The notes under the pieces: model-generated
What the model was told of the DNA's origin: nothing
Databases searched by the model: none
Seen by the model: only the letters and a program-made list of their open reading frames with translations
Position numbers and translations under genes: made by a program
Assembly (NCBI RefSeq): GCF_012349115.1
Contig: NZ_PQIG01000074.1
Location: 39,950-103,949 of the forward strand
Reading direction: 5' to 3'
DNA length: 64,000 bases
Source: Rhizobium ruizarguesonis
Lineage (GTDB): Bacteria; Pseudomonadota; Alphaproteobacteria; Rhizobiales; Rhizobiaceae
Part shown: in pieces, positions 44,983-54,417 of the stretch
How the letters are laid out: each line of letters opens with the position of its first letter
Position numbering within the stretch: the first letter of the stretch is position 1

Positions 44983-47040
44983 TTATCGCCACATGCCGCG
45001 CATGCGGGCGCCGACATCGATGCGCACCTGCCGCGCTTGGGCTTGAGCGGCCTCCGATTTCCCCTGCGGCCAGCTGCAGGCCTCGAAGAACTGCAGCAGG
45101 GTCGCGGGAATGAAGCGGCTGCGCGAGGCATAGACGTGCCGGTCGCCCTGCGAGTTCTGCCCGTAAGTGAAGAAGCGTTGCGGCACGACGAGGTCGAGAC
45201 CATCCCTGGCGCGCGTCATCGCGACATAGAGCAGCCGGCGTTCCTCTTCGATTTCGGCAGTGGTGCCGACGGCGAGATCGCTCGGTATGCAGCCGTCGAC
45301 GACGTTCAGCATGAAGACCCTCGTCCATTCCTGGCCTTTGGCGGAATGGATGGTCGACAGGATGAGATAGTCTTCGTCGAGAAGCGGCACGCCCGCCTGG
45401 TCGCTGGTCGCATCCGGCGGATCGAGGGTGAGTTCGGTCAGAAAGCGCTCGCGCGAGGCATAACCGCCGGCGATCTGCTCGAGCTGCAGCAGGTCGGCCT
45501 GCCGCGTCGCTGCATCCTCGTGCAGCCGTTCCAGATGCGGCGCGTACCATTGCCGCGCCAGGCCGATTTCCGCCGGCCAGCCGGCCTTGCCGGTCTTCAG
45601 CTCCTGCAGCACCGAAACGAAAGTCGTCCAGTCCTCGCCGGAGCGCGCCGGCGCCGGCATGGCAGCAAGAGCAGAAATCGGGCTGGCATCCTCGGCCATC
45701 AGGTCGAGCGTCTTCTGCGCCGTCGACGGTCCGACCCCCGGCAGGATCTGCATCAGCCGGAAGCCCGCCACCCGGTCGCGCGGGTTCTGCGCGAAGCGAA
45801 GAGCGGCCAGCATGTCCTTCACATGCGCGCTGTCGAGAAACTTCAGCCCGCCGAACTTGACGAAGGGAATGTTGCGCCGGGTCAGCTCGACCTCCAGCGG
45901 TCCGCTGTGATGCGAGGCGCGGAAAAGCACGGCCTGCTGCTTGAGCGTGAGGCCTTCCTCGCGGTTGTCGAGCACCATGTCGGCGACGTAGCGCGCCTGC
46001 TCGGCCTCGTCGCGCACCGTGACGAGGCGGGGCCGCTCGGACGATTGCCGCTCGGTCCAGAGATTCTTGGTGAAGCGCTCCGAGGCGAGATCGATGACGG
46101 CGTTGGCGGCGGCGAGGATCGGCTGCGTCGAGCGGTAGTTGCGGTCGAGCGTGACGATATTGGCGGCCGGGCTGAAGGCGGCGGGAAAATCGAGGATGTT
46201 GCGCACGGTCGCGGCACGGAAGGAATAGATCGATTGCGCATCGTCGCCGACGACGGTCAGCCCCTGGCCTTGGGGTTTCAGCGCCAGCAGGATCGAGGCC
46301 TGCAACCGGTTGGTATCCTGATATTCGTCGACCAGCACATGGTCGAAACGGCTGCCGATATCCTCGGCAATGACAGTCTCGCCGACCATCTGCGCCCAGT
46401 AGAGCAGCAGATCGTCGTAATCGAGCACGTTCTGGCTCTGCTTGGCCTCGACATAACAGGCGAAAAGTTCGCGCAGCTGTTTCTCCCACGTCGCGCACCA
46501 GGGAAAGACGTCGCGCAACACGAGGTCGAGCGCGGTTTCCGAATTCACCGCCCTGGAATAGATGGCAAGGCACGTGCCTTTTGTGGGAAAACGGCTTTCC
46601 GTCTTCGAGAAGCCGAGGTCGTGCCGGATCAGGTTCATCAGATCGGCACTGTCTTCGCGGTCGTGGATGGTAAACCCAGGATCCAGACCGATCTGCTCCG
46701 CATAATCGCGCAACAGCCGCGCGCCGATGCCGTGGAAGGTGCCGGACCAGGAAAGCGCATCCGCCATCACGCCGGCATTCGCACCAAGCACATCGCGGCA
46801 GATGCGCTCGACACGCCGCGCCATCTCGGCGGCTGCCCGGCGCGAGAAGGTCATCAGCAGGATGCGGCGGGGATCAGCGCCCTTGACGATGAGATGGGCG
46901 ACGCGATGCGCCAAGGTATTCGTCTTGCCCGAGCCGGCGCCGGCAATGACCAGCAGCGGCCCGGCAATATGGCTGCCGTCGATGAGCGTGCCGTGCTCGA
47001 CGGCCATGCGCTGCTGCGGATTGAGCTTTTCGAGATACAT
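44983..47040 (-). CDS. UvrD/Rep-family ATP-dependent DNA helicase
   Basis: A 685-residue superfamily 1 helicase. Motif I VIAGAGSGKTNTLAHR, motif II VLVDEYQDTNRLQ, motif III GDDAQSIYSFRAA, motif IV LDRNYRSTQPILAAAN and motif VI YVAMTRARDGLDLVVP are all present. It translocates 3' to 5' on single-stranded DNA and acts in repair or replication restart. The length is near UvrD/PcrA. Its end is convergent with the hydrolase gene (11-bp gap). Confidence 0.95.
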   Translation of the reverse strand: MYLEKLNPQQRMAVEHGTLIDGSHIAGPLLVIAGAGSGKTNTLAHRVAHLIVKGADPRRILLMTFSRRAAAEMARRVERICRDVLGANAGVMADALSWSGTFHGIGARLLRDYAEQIGLDPGFTIHDREDSADLMNLIRHDLGFSKTESRFPTKGTCLAIYSRAVNSETALDLVLRDVFPWCATWEKQLRELFACYVEAKQSQNVLDYDDLLLYWAQMVGETVIAEDIGSRFDHVLVDEYQDTNRLQASILLALKPQGQGLTVVGDDAQSIYSFRAATVRNILDFPAAFSPAANIVTLDRNYRSTQPILAAANAVIDLASERFTKNLWTERQSSERPRLVTVRDEAEQARYVADMVLDNREEGLTLKQQAVLFRASHHSGPLEVELTRRNIPFVKFGGLKFLDSAHVKDMLAALRFAQNPRDRVAGFRLMQILPGVGPSTAQKTLDLMAEDASPISALAAMPAPARSGEDWTTFVSVLQELKTGKAGWPAEIGLARQWYAPHLERLHEDAATRQADLLQLEQIAGGYASRERFLTELTLDPPDATSDQAGVPLLDEDYLILSTIHSAKGQEWTRVFMLNVVDGCIPSDLAVGTTAEIEEERRLLYVAMTRARDGLDLVVPQRFFTYGQNSQGDRHVYASRSRFIPATLLQFFEACSWPQGKSEAAQAQARQVRIDVGARMRGMWR

Positions 47041-47147
47041 CCAGCCGTCCGGTCGGGCTCCCGCAGAATCACTGGGGAAAGATTAGATGTTCCTTGAATG
47101 TTCGCGATTGCCGTCCCTGTCAAGCGATCTGGCGCGCGCGCAACATC

Positions 47148-47414
47148 TCAGTCGGGAAAATCCGGGCCGATCTCGCGCCGTACCAGCTTCAGGCTGCGGT
47201 CGGGCTGAAGGATATAGGTTTCCTCCACGCGCTGGCCCGTCCCGTTGTAGAACTGGTTGTAGACGGCGCTGCCGACCGGCGATTTGGTGAGCTTCGTTCG
47301 CGGCTGGCCGCCATAGGTAATGCTGCCGGGAATGGGTTCCAGTGCCGGCGTATCGGCCGCGGAGCAGCCGGCAAGCATTGCCCCGGCAAACAAGGCAGGC
47401 AAAAGCGCTTTCAT
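47148..47414 (-). CDS. Small lipoprotein of unknown function
   Basis: An 88-residue protein with a signal peptide and lipobox (MKALLPALFAGAMLAGCSAA). The mature part is short and beta-rich: GSITYGGQPRTKLTKSPVGSA, then FYNGTGQRVEETYILQPDRSL. Starts at 47420 and 47423 are also possible; AAAGGG precedes 47414 by nine bases. No family is recognised. Confidence 0.65.
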   Translation of the reverse strand: MKALLPALFAGAMLAGCSAADTPALEPIPGSITYGGQPRTKLTKSPVGSAVYNQFYNGTGQRVEETYILQPDRSLKLVRREIGPDFPD

Positions 47415-47590
47415 CGTCATCATCCCTTTCGATTGCAGCCAGATATGGAAGCCGCGGCGCCTTTCGCCAAGGGTAGCCCATGCCAACGCGCAGGTATCGC
47501 TGTCGAGCAGGCTCTTCTTTTCCGGGGGACGCAACGAAATGCGTCGCTGCGGCGTTAACAGACATCAACCAACATCAGGAAACGTTCACG

Positions 47591-47851
47591 GTGCTCGGCT
47601 TTCCAGCATTCACGGGGCATGGCGAGCCCGGCCGGCAGGGCCACAGCGATGCCGCGACGCGCGCCTCGGTGGAAAGCGCCCTTCATGCGGCCGCCGATAT
47701 CGAAGCCGGCGAAATCACCGTCAGCATATCGGGCTCCTATGTGATCCTGGAAGGTTTCGTGCGCCAGCGGGGTGATGTCGAGCGGGCGATCGAGATCGCC
47801 GAGGGCGTCGTCGGCCGGGGCTATGTGCGTGCTCGCTTGCTGCGACGCTAG
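47591..47851 (+). CDS. Small BON-domain protein
   Basis: An 86-residue protein with a BON-like fold: ATRASVESALHAAADIEAGEITVSISGSYVILEGFVRQRGDVERAIEIAEGVVG. BON domains bind phospholipids or attach proteins to membranes. A GTG at 47591 with AGGAA nine bases upstream is chosen as start; an ATG at 47480 extends it by 37 residues without a clear ribosome site. The function is unknown. Confidence 0.65.
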   Translation: MLGFPAFTGHGEPGRQGHSDAATRASVESALHAAADIEAGEITVSISGSYVILEGFVRQRGDVERAIEIAEGVVGRGYVRARLLRR

Positions 47852-47942
47852 ACGGCTCGCGCTCATCTCTTTGCGATGCATGAAGGGAACCAAAATGCTC
47901 TCTCGCGTGTTGAAAGGCCGGACCTAAACGCTGGAGACTCTC

Positions 47943-48206
47943 ATGCAGTTGCTTCCTCGCCTCTGGGCAACGACCTTGATAGTGGGTTGCGGTGTCTTTG
48001 CCGGCTCCGCCCATGCTTCGCTGGAAACCGGCACGAATTATTCCGCTTTGCCGAAGGACCAGATCGCCCTCAACGAATATACCGGGACCGTCGCCTGCCA
48101 GCCGGTAGAGCCTCACTATCTCCCCTCTTTCATTCGCGCGGCGGACGGCACGATCATCGGCGTCGGTTATGTCGAGATCGAGAATGAGAGCGGCGCGGAT
48201 TGCTGA
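47943..48206 (+). CDS. Secreted small hypothetical protein
   Basis: An 87-residue protein with a signal peptide (MQLLPRLWATTLIVGCGVFAGSAHA) and a short mature part (LETGTNYSALPKDQIALNEY ... CQPVEP ... ENESGADC) with two cysteines that could form a disulfide. No family is recognised; it is probably periplasmic. Confidence 0.55.
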   Translation: MQLLPRLWATTLIVGCGVFAGSAHASLETGTNYSALPKDQIALNEYTGTVACQPVEPHYLPSFIRAADGTIIGVGYVEIENESGADC

Positions 48207-48446
48207 AAAAAGGCGGTCCTGCTCGGACGAGGCTCGCCTGCGTTTCCGCAGAGGTGACGAGCCTCTAACCATCATCATGATGGCTGGGCATCTTTTATTG
48301 ATGCAGCTGTACCAGGCGCAACGCCCTTTGCACCAAAACCCGGCACGCACCTCTTGCAGGGTTAAACCAAAATTAAAGCATTGTCCCGTTCCGGCACGCT
48401 TGCGCGCCCAGAAGGCGAAAATCGCCCGAAATTCCTTGCCGAACTG

Positions 48447-48689
48447 CTAATGCAACTTCAGCTTCGCCTCTTCGGCTGCCGCCAGAAACTCGGCTCTTGC
48501 TTCTTCCACGCTCTTGCGCCCATCGAGCGCTGCCCGGCAGGTGCTGCGGGCCTTGATATAACGAAGCCCGCGCATACTCGGCCAGAGATCCGCCAGACAC
48601 TTCAGCGCATCGAACGGCCCATTGACCGTTCGCGCATCGGCATCTTCGAAACCAACCTTGACCGGGCTGTTCCATCTTTCAGTTGCCAT
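48447..48689 (-). CDS. DUF982 family protein
   Basis: An 80-residue protein matching the small rhizobial DUF982 family, with WNSPVKVGFEDADARTVNGPFDALKCL at the start and TCRAALDGRKSVEEARAEFLAA later. The function is unknown; members are numerous in Rhizobiales, often on accessory DNA. Confidence 0.8.
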   Translation of the reverse strand: MATERWNSPVKVGFEDADARTVNGPFDALKCLADLWPSMRGLRYIKARSTCRAALDGRKSVEEARAEFLAAAEEAKLKLH

Positions 48690-48996
48690 CGACGCTCCTC
48701 CACGATTTTCGACAGAAACGAGCGCAGCATCTCCCAGTTCCTCCGGGGAGACTTTGCGTTAGTTAATACTCTAGCCTGATTTTTGCCGTCAGCAATGGTG
48801 GAATGCATTGCGGCTGATGAGGCGAAATGTCCTCTTGATGAGATTCACCAAGCGACCGGTGTGCGCGGGCCAGGAATTTCGTTGGGATTTGCAATCATGA
48901 CGCCCCAGCGCAAGGGGAATTTTTGGAGGGTGCAACCATTCCTATGGCGCCGGCGCGGCATCATAGCTACCATGCTCTCGAAGCTGAGGGCTCCAC
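48690..48996. other. Divergent gap, no gene seen
   Basis: About 307 bp between two divergent small genes. It should carry both promoters. No convincing gene, RNA or palindrome was found. Confidence 0.45.
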
Positions 48997-49413
48997 ATGG
49001 GTTTAGGTCGAAATCTGATCCAGGCTGCTTTTCTCTGCGGGGCCTTGGCAATGCCGGTCCTCGCCCGCGGGGCAGAGGTGTCTGCTGAAGACGCTCTGCT
49101 GACGCGTCTCTCCATTGAAACCGTGCCACGACTCCAGCGGGAATATTTGCGGGCGACCCTGACACCCCAGGATGAAGGCACGGCGATAGATGTTGCTGCC
49201 TATGTTTTGTCTAAGACTTTTGATCGGTGTTATGTCGAAGGTATATTCGATGGAACTTTTTCGTGGCTTCACGCGCCAATTAAAGACGAAGTGTTGGTCA
49301 CCAGAGAACTGATTGAACAGTGGCAGTTTTCGCCGTTTATATCTTACTATCTCGAGGTAACCGAGATTCCCGACTGCGCAAACAACAGCGTGCTGCTTCC
49401 CAGCTGTCACTAG
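48997..49413 (+). CDS. Secreted hypothetical protein
   Basis: A 138-residue protein with a signal peptide (LIQAAFLCGALAMPVLARGA) and a mature part of unknown fold containing CYVEGIFDGTFSWLHAPIKDE and two C-terminal cysteines. Base composition falls from GC-rich to AT-rich in the second half, near 49160, before the tRNA remnant at 49455. No family is recognised. Confidence 0.55.
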   Translation: MGLGRNLIQAAFLCGALAMPVLARGAEVSAEDALLTRLSIETVPRLQREYLRATLTPQDEGTAIDVAAYVLSKTFDRCYVEGIFDGTFSWLHAPIKDEVLVTRELIEQWQFSPFISYYLEVTEIPDCANNSVLLPSCH

Positions 49414-49454
49414 CTTTGCCGTGGGGCGCAAAGGGAGGTCATATTCTTACCGAA

Positions 49455-49508
49455 AAACTGGTGCTGCCGAGTGGGATTGAACCACTGACCTCACTTTTAC
49501 CAAGGGTC
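49455..49508. repeat. Partial copy of tRNA-Thr 3' end (probable attachment site)
   Basis: Fifty-four bases match 50631-50684 in direct orientation at 51 positions. The match covers the 3' half of the tRNA-Thr gene from the anticodon stem through CCA, plus five bases beyond. It is not a functional tRNA because the 5' half is missing. It is the far boundary of a small island. Confidence 0.9.
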
Positions 49509-49597
49509 GCCTGTGGTCCGTCGACAATTGTCCCCATCGTTGATTGCCCCTTGAAGGGGTGGTTTTTAATTGCTTGTTTCTGAGCAGGAGATTTGTA

Positions 49598-50452
49598 GTG
49601 GGTTGGCACGCATACATTGATGAAAGCTACTCACCGGATAAGGATGCCTACGTTATTGGCGGCTGCATATCAACCAAGGAGGAGTGGGCTTCGTTCTCTA
49701 CGGAGTGGCAATCCTACTTATCGCGATTTGGTCGGGTGGACGAGTCTGGGCTTCGATATTTTCACATGCAAGAAATGGCTTACAATCTTGAAGAGGTCGG
49801 CTTTTTCTATTGCGTAATGCAACTTTATGTCGCAGCGTACATTTCAGTGCGCTTCAATAAGTCTGATTTTGAACGAGCGATGAGGCGGATCTATATTCCT
49901 GGTAAGATCGTGGAATGGGATCGCCCGAACTATTACTGGATCGCGTTTCGCTGCCTGTTGGACAAATTCCATCTTGAAAGAGAGAAGCTTGCAGACTTGA
50001 TCCCCTTGGATGAAACGGTTCAGTTTCACATGGATCAAATCTCAAGCGGGAAAGTGGTTGATAAGCTTTGGCCAGAATACATGCAGAACCGAAGCGACAT
50101 GATGCGAGAGCGCTACGCTGGAATACCGACCTTCGAAAGCGACAAGAACTCTCTTCCGCTGCAGGCAGCAGATCTGTGGGTATGGTGGGTCCGCAAATGG
50201 TGCGATCTTAACCAGACCCACCGCATAACCGCTCATGATTTTGACGGCTTTGCGAAGTCCGCCAAACGGCGAACTCCGAGGGTGACGGTCGATATCTCCT
50301 TTTCGGAAGATGAATTCTTGCCTACCATGGAGAGATGGGCAAAATCCCAGTCAGGGGGAAACCACGTCATGGTTTTACCAAGGGGCGCGGCGGAGTTTGA
50401 TTTGCCGCAATTCTCTTCACAATCGCATTTTAGTATTGCCCGATATCCGTAG
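49598..50452 (+). CDS. DUF3800 protein, sole gene of the tRNA-Thr mini-island
   Basis: A 284-residue protein of the DUF3800 family. The N-terminal acidic motif is YIDESYSPDKDAYVIGG, and the C-terminal helix with conserved Asp reads LPLQAADLWVWWVRKW; the spacing fits an RNase-H-like nuclease fold suggested for this family. The start is GTG at 49598 behind AGGAG. Members are frequent on mobile and defence-related DNA, but no activity is established. Codon use is AT-richer than in neighbouring core genes. Confidence 0.85.
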   Translation: MGWHAYIDESYSPDKDAYVIGGCISTKEEWASFSTEWQSYLSRFGRVDESGLRYFHMQEMAYNLEEVGFFYCVMQLYVAAYISVRFNKSDFERAMRRIYIPGKIVEWDRPNYYWIAFRCLLDKFHLEREKLADLIPLDETVQFHMDQISSGKVVDKLWPEYMQNRSDMMRERYAGIPTFESDKNSLPLQAADLWVWWVRKWCDLNQTHRITAHDFDGFAKSAKRRTPRVTVDISFSEDEFLPTMERWAKSQSGGNHVMVLPRGAAEFDLPQFSSQSHFSIARYP

Positions 50453-50635
50453 TAGTTCATGTGGGACTTCGGCGTTGATCGCAGTGAAACGTCGCGTTGA
50501 ATTTGCTCAAGGGTTCACGAACCTTCCCAAGCTGAATATCCATTCAGGGCCGCCACGAGTACTCTTGATGCTGTTTTGTGCAAGATCGCGCCAGACGCGT
50601 TGCCAGTCTTCCAACTGAATTTGTTGAGAGAAAAC

Positions 50636-50710
50636 TGGTGCTGCCGAGTGGGATTGAACCACCGACCTCACCCTTACCAAGGGTGTGCTCTACCACTGAG
50701 CTACGGCAGC
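50636..50710 (-). tRNA. tRNA-Thr (GGT)
   Basis: The reverse strand reads GCTGCCGTAGCTCAG at the 5' end and folds into a full cloverleaf. The anticodon loop TTGGTAA gives anticodon GGT, the T arm GGTTCAATCC is present, and the acceptor closes with CGGCAGC-A-CCA. CCA is encoded. This intact copy is the target of the mini-island at its 3' end. Confidence 0.97.
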
Positions 50711-50863
50711 AGGACCAGGACCCGTGCGAGCCGTGTGGCTCAATCGCGAGAACGGGGGGCTATTGCCACAGCTTGGCGGCCAGCGCAAGCCGCAAATTCC
50801 AACTTCGCGTCGATTGGGATGAAGGGACTTTTGGATTGGCGCGAATTCAGCTAATCCTGTCGC

Positions 50864-51058
50864 ATGAATGAAAAGACCGAAACCGGCCAGCAGAGCCGCA
50901 AACAGGCGATCGAAGCGCAGGCGAAATTGCGCCGCGAGCGCGCCGCCGAAAAGCTCAGGGAAAATCTGGGGCGACGCAAACAGCAGGTCCGCGCCCGCCG
51001 TTCGGGCCAAGCCGACGAAACAAATGGGCTGCCCGCCGCAAAAATGGACGAATCGTAA
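50864..51058 (+). CDS. Small basic conserved protein upstream of murA
   Basis: A 64-residue highly charged protein (MNEKTETGQQSRKQAIEAQ, then RERAAEKLRENLGRRKQQVR) that is almost entirely helical. Similar short genes occur upstream of murA in rhizobia, by recollection. The function is unknown. The ATG at 50864 has a poor ribosome site. Confidence 0.65.
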   Translation: MNEKTETGQQSRKQAIEAQAKLRRERAAEKLRENLGRRKQQVRARRSGQADETNGLPAAKMDES

Positions 51059-51165
51059 TGTTCCGTCCGTCGCGAATTGAAGCGTGTCGAGAAATCCCCT
51101 AAACACCTCACTCCTTATTCCAAGGCAGAACTTTCAGGAAAGGCGGGCTCGGCCCGTAAGCGCAC

Positions 51166-52458
51166 ATGGATCGTATCAGAATCGTCGGCGGTAATGAGCT
51201 GAATGGCATCATTCCGATTTCCGGCGCCAAGAATGCCGCACTGCCGCTGATGATCGCCTCGCTTCTGACCAGCGATACGCTGACGCTCGAAAACGTGCCG
51301 CATCTGGCCGACGTCGAGCTGCTGATGCGCATCCTCGGCAATCACGGCGTCGATGTCGCCGTCAACGGCCGCCGCGAGCGCCAGGAAGACGCCTATTCGC
51401 GCACGATCCATTTCACCTGCCGCACCATCGTCGATACCACCGCATCTTATGAACTGGTTTCGAAGATGCGCGCCTCCTTCTGGGTCATCGGCCCGTTGCT
51501 GGCGCGCGAAGGCCATTGCCGCGTTTCGCTGCCGGGCGGCTGTGCCATCGGCACGCGCCCCGTCGATCTCTTCATCGAAGGCCTGACGGCGCTCGGCGCC
51601 ACCATGGAAATCGATGCCGGTTATATCAACGCCAAGGCGCCCGCCGGCGGCCTGATCGGCGCCCGCTACACTTTCCCGAAGGTCTCCGTCGGCGCCACCC
51701 ATGTGATGATGATGGCGGCAACGCTTGCCCGCGGCACGACTGTCATCGGCAATGCCGCCCGCGAGCCTGAGGTCGTCGATCTCGCCAACTGCCTGAACGC
51801 CATGGGCGCCAAGATATCGGGCGCGGGTACTGCGACGATCACCATCGAAGGCGTTACTTCGCTCTCCGGCGCCCGCCATCGCGTCCTGCCGGATCGCATC
51901 GAGACCGGCACCTACGCCATGGCCGTCGCCATGGCCGGCGGCGACGTTGTGCTCGAAAATACCGACGTGGCGCTGCTCGAGACCGCGGTGGAAACGCTGC
52001 GCCGCGCCGGCGCGGAAATCTCGTCGACCAACAACGGCATGCGCATCAAGCGCAATGGCGCCGGCATCAGGCCGGTCGATATCGTCACCGATCCTTTCCC
52101 GGGTTTCCCGACCGACCTGCAGGCGCAGTTCATGGCGCTGATGACCCGCTCCTCCGGCGTCTCGCATGTCACCGAGACCATCTTCGAAAACCGTTTCATG
52201 CATGTGCAGGAGCTTGCCCGCCTCGGCGCCAGGATCTCGCTGTCCGGCCAGACGGCGAAGATCGAGGGTGTCGAGCGCCTGCGCGGTGCGCCTGTCATGG
52301 CGACCGATCTGCGCGCCTCCGTCTCGCTCGTCATCGCCGGCCTTGCGGCCGAGGGCGAAACCACGGTCTCCCGCGTCTATCACCTCGACCGCGGTTTCGA
52401 GCGGCTCGAGGAGAAGCTGACCCGCTGCGGCGCTATCGTCGAGCGCATCAGCGAGTAA
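51166..52458 (+). CDS. murA: UDP-N-acetylglucosamine 1-carboxyvinyltransferase
   Basis: A 430-residue enzyme that transfers enolpyruvate from PEP to UDP-GlcNAc, the first committed step of peptidoglycan synthesis. The start [28 protein letters not shown] is typical, with the Lys/Asn of the active site. The catalytic cysteine is C126 in [11 protein letters not shown], and the C-terminal part has [13 protein letters not shown] and [10 protein letters not shown]. It heads the conserved block murA-DUF2948-hisD-UPF0262-LMWP-infA. Confidence 0.97.
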   Translation: MDRIRIVGGNELNGIIPISGAKNAALPLMIASLLTSDTLTLENVPHLADVELLMRILGNHGVDVAVNGRRERQEDAYSRTIHFTCRTIVDTTASYELVSKMRASFWVIGPLLAREGHCRVSLPGGCAIGTRPVDLFIEGLTALGATMEIDAGYINAKAPAGGLIGARYTFPKVSVGATHVMMMAATLARGTTVIGNAAREPEVVDLANCLNAMGAKISGAGTATITIEGVTSLSGARHRVLPDRIETGTYAMAVAMAGGDVVLENTDVALLETAVETLRRAGAEISSTNNGMRIKRNGAGIRPVDIVTDPFPGFPTDLQAQFMALMTRSSGVSHVTETIFENRFMHVQELARLGARISLSGQTAKIEGVERLRGAPVMATDLRASVSLVIAGLAAEGETTVSRVYHLDRGFERLEEKLTRCGAIVERISE

Positions 52459-52566
52459 GCACCGTTCATCCCGGTTGCGTAATTGGTCGCCGCGCCTTAT
52501 TTCCCTTGTCTGACGCATCGCCATTCCGGCGGTGCCCGGCCTAGGCCGGTAATGGGATGAGGCTGA

Positions 52567-52998
52567 ATGACCGACCTGAAACTTGTTGCGCTCGATAACG
52601 AGGATCTTGCGATCATGTCCGCGCATATGCAGGACAGCGTCTTCAAGGTCGGCGACATCGACTGGTCGCCGCGTGACGCGCAGTTCGCGCTTGCCGCCAA
52701 TCGTTTCGTCTGGGAAGGTGCCGAGCGCAAGCGCAAGGGTTTCGAGCGTCGCCGGGCTGCCCTGGTCTTCAAGCGCGTGCTGGCCGTCCGCTCGCTCGGC
52801 ATCGATCGTGGCAAACGCGACGAGGTGCTGTCGCTGCTGGCGCTGCGCTTCGAGCAAACGGGCGAGGGGCCGGAGGGCACGATCGAGCTGTCGCTGTCCG
52901 GCACGGCCTCGATTGCGCTCGATGTCGAATGCATCGAGGTCCAGCTGGCCGATATCGGCGGTGCCTGGGAGGCTTCCTCCAAGCCTCGTCACCGCTAA
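52567..52998 (+). CDS. DUF2948 family protein
   Basis: A 143-residue protein with LVALDNEDLAIMSAHMQDSVFKVGDI, then RFALAAN-like FALAANRFVWEG and the ending IALDVECIEVQLADIGGAW. The family is alphaproteobacterial and of unknown function, usually between murA and hisD, as here. The ATG at 52567 is the first plausible start. Confidence 0.9.
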   Translation: MTDLKLVALDNEDLAIMSAHMQDSVFKVGDIDWSPRDAQFALAANRFVWEGAERKRKGFERRRAALVFKRVLAVRSLGIDRGKRDEVLSLLALRFEQTGEGPEGTIELSLSGTASIALDVECIEVQLADIGGAWEASSKPRHR

Positions 52999-53045
52999 TG
53001 CATGTCGCCCGGAAGTGTGCAGCGGTTCCGGGATAACGACATGCA
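52999..53045. repeat. RIME-like palindromic repeat (GCATGTCG type)
   Basis: Arms TGCATGTCG and CGACATGCA enclose inner arms CCCGGAA and TTCCGGG around GTGTGCAGCGG. The inner arm has changed on both sides together (compensated), so the base-paired structure is retained. It lies in the 116-bp gap between DUF2948 and hisD. Confidence 0.85.
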
Positions 53046-53114
53046 TAAAACAATGAGTGTTTGACGCCCTAAAGTTTGAACATCGCAGTTTCGAGTTGAG
53101 AAGGAATATCGGCC

Positions 53115-54413
53115 TTGGCAATCTGGCTGGATCAGGCATCGGAAGGTTTCGAGCAGCATTTTGCCGCCTTTCTGACGACGAAACGTGAAGTCTCCGAGGA
53201 TGTGAACATCGTCGTTCGCGCCATCATCGATGACGTGCGCGCCCGCGGCGATGTGGCACTGGCCGAATATTCGCTGAAATTCGACGGCATCGATTACGCC
53301 ACCGTCCCGATGCGCGTCACACCTCAAGAGATCGACGCCGCCGTCGAGGCGGTGCCTTCGGAAGTGCTGGGGGCGTTGAAGCTCGCGGCACTCCGCATCG
53401 AATCCCACCATCGCCGGCAGCTGCCGAAGGACGATATCTACGAGGACGACCTCGGAGTCGGTCTCGGCTCGCGCTGGACGGCGATCGAAGCGGTCGGGCT
53501 CTATGTTCCGGGCGGCACCGCGAGCTATCCAAGCTCGGTGCTGATGAACGCCGTGCCGGCCAAGGTTGCCGGCGTCGATCGCATCGTCATCGCCGTTCCC
53601 GCCACCGGCGGCGCCGTCAACCCGGCGGTGCTTGCCGCCGCCAAGCTTGTCGGCGTCACGGAGATTTATCGTGTCGGCGGCGCCCAGGCGATCGCGGCTC
53701 TTGCCTACGGCACCGAGACGATCGCCCCGGTCGCCAAGATCACCGGCCCCGGCAATGCCTATGTCGCCGCCGCCAAGCGCCATGTCTTCGGCACCGTCGG
53801 CATCGACATGATCGCCGGCCCCTCCGAGGTGCTTGTCATTGCCGACAAGGACAATAATCCGGATTGGATCGCAGCCGACCTCCTGGCGCAGGCCGAGCAC
53901 GACGTCAGTTCCCAGGCGATCCTGATCACCGACGATGCCGCATTCGGCAAGGCGGTGGAGCAGGCGGTCGAACGCCAGCTGAAGACGCTGAACCGCGCCG
54001 AGACGGCGGCAGCGAGCTGGCGGGATTTCGGCGCGGTCATCCTCGTTGCCGATCTCAAGCAGGCCATTCCCTTGGCAAACCGTATCGCTGCCGAGCATCT
54101 GGAGCTCGCCGTCGTCGATCCGGACCGGCTGCTCGACGGCATCCGCAATGCCGGCGCGATCTTCATGGGCGCCCATACGCCTGAGGTCATCGGCGATTAT
54201 GTCGGCGGTTCGAACCATGTTCTGCCGACGGCGCGTTCGGCGCGCTTCTCATCCGGCCTTTCGGTGCTCGATTTCGTCAAGCGCACCTCGATCCTGCGCC
54301 TTGGGCCCCAGCAGCTCCGCACCCTTGGCCCGGCGGCGATCGCCCTTGCCGTTTCCGAAGGCCTCGATGCCCATGCGCGATCGGTCGCGATCCGCCTCAA
54401 CCTCGAAAGGTGA
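53115..54413 (+). CDS. hisD: Histidinol dehydrogenase
   Basis: A 432-residue zinc enzyme that oxidises histidinol to histidine in two NAD steps. The segments [19 protein letters not shown] and [15 protein letters not shown], the [14 protein letters not shown] motif with metal ligands, LLAQAEHD and the C-terminal [10 protein letters not shown] are all present. The start is TTG at 53115 (MAIWLDQAS) with AAGGA ten bases upstream. The UPF0262 gene follows after four bases. Confidence 0.96.
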   Translation: MAIWLDQASEGFEQHFAAFLTTKREVSEDVNIVVRAIIDDVRARGDVALAEYSLKFDGIDYATVPMRVTPQEIDAAVEAVPSEVLGALKLAALRIESHHRRQLPKDDIYEDDLGVGLGSRWTAIEAVGLYVPGGTASYPSSVLMNAVPAKVAGVDRIVIAVPATGGAVNPAVLAAAKLVGVTEIYRVGGAQAIAALAYGTETIAPVAKITGPGNAYVAAAKRHVFGTVGIDMIAGPSEVLVIADKDNNPDWIAADLLAQAEHDVSSQAILITDDAAFGKAVEQAVERQLKTLNRAETAAASWRDFGAVILVADLKQAIPLANRIAAEHLELAVVDPDRLLDGIRNAGAIFMGAHTPEVIGDYVGGSNHVLPTARSARFSSGLSVLDFVKRTSILRLGPQQLRTLGPAAIALAVSEGLDAHARSVAIRLNLER

Positions 54414-54417
54414 GGGC

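Larger units (their letters stand above)
49455..50684. mobile_element. Miniature genomic island in tRNA-Thr
   Basis: A segment of 1176 bp repeat-to-repeat, bounded by 54-bp direct repeats of the tRNA-Thr 3' half. It is visibly AT-richer than flanking DNA and encodes one protein (DUF3800). No integrase or recombinase is present, so it is either a remnant or a non-autonomous element. Confidence 0.8.

Noticed and set aside
44887..47097. A 736-codon frame antisense to the UvrD-like helicase
   Set aside because: All helicase motifs lie on the minus strand; the plus frame has none.
49320..49583. Frame with LVLPSGIEPLTS
   Set aside because: Reads through the partial tRNA-Thr copy; no ribosome site or protein family.
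50578..50871. Open frames across tRNA-Thr encoding LVLPSGIEPPTS-like peptides
   Set aside because: The peptide is an antisense reading of the tRNA gene, a well-known false annotation.
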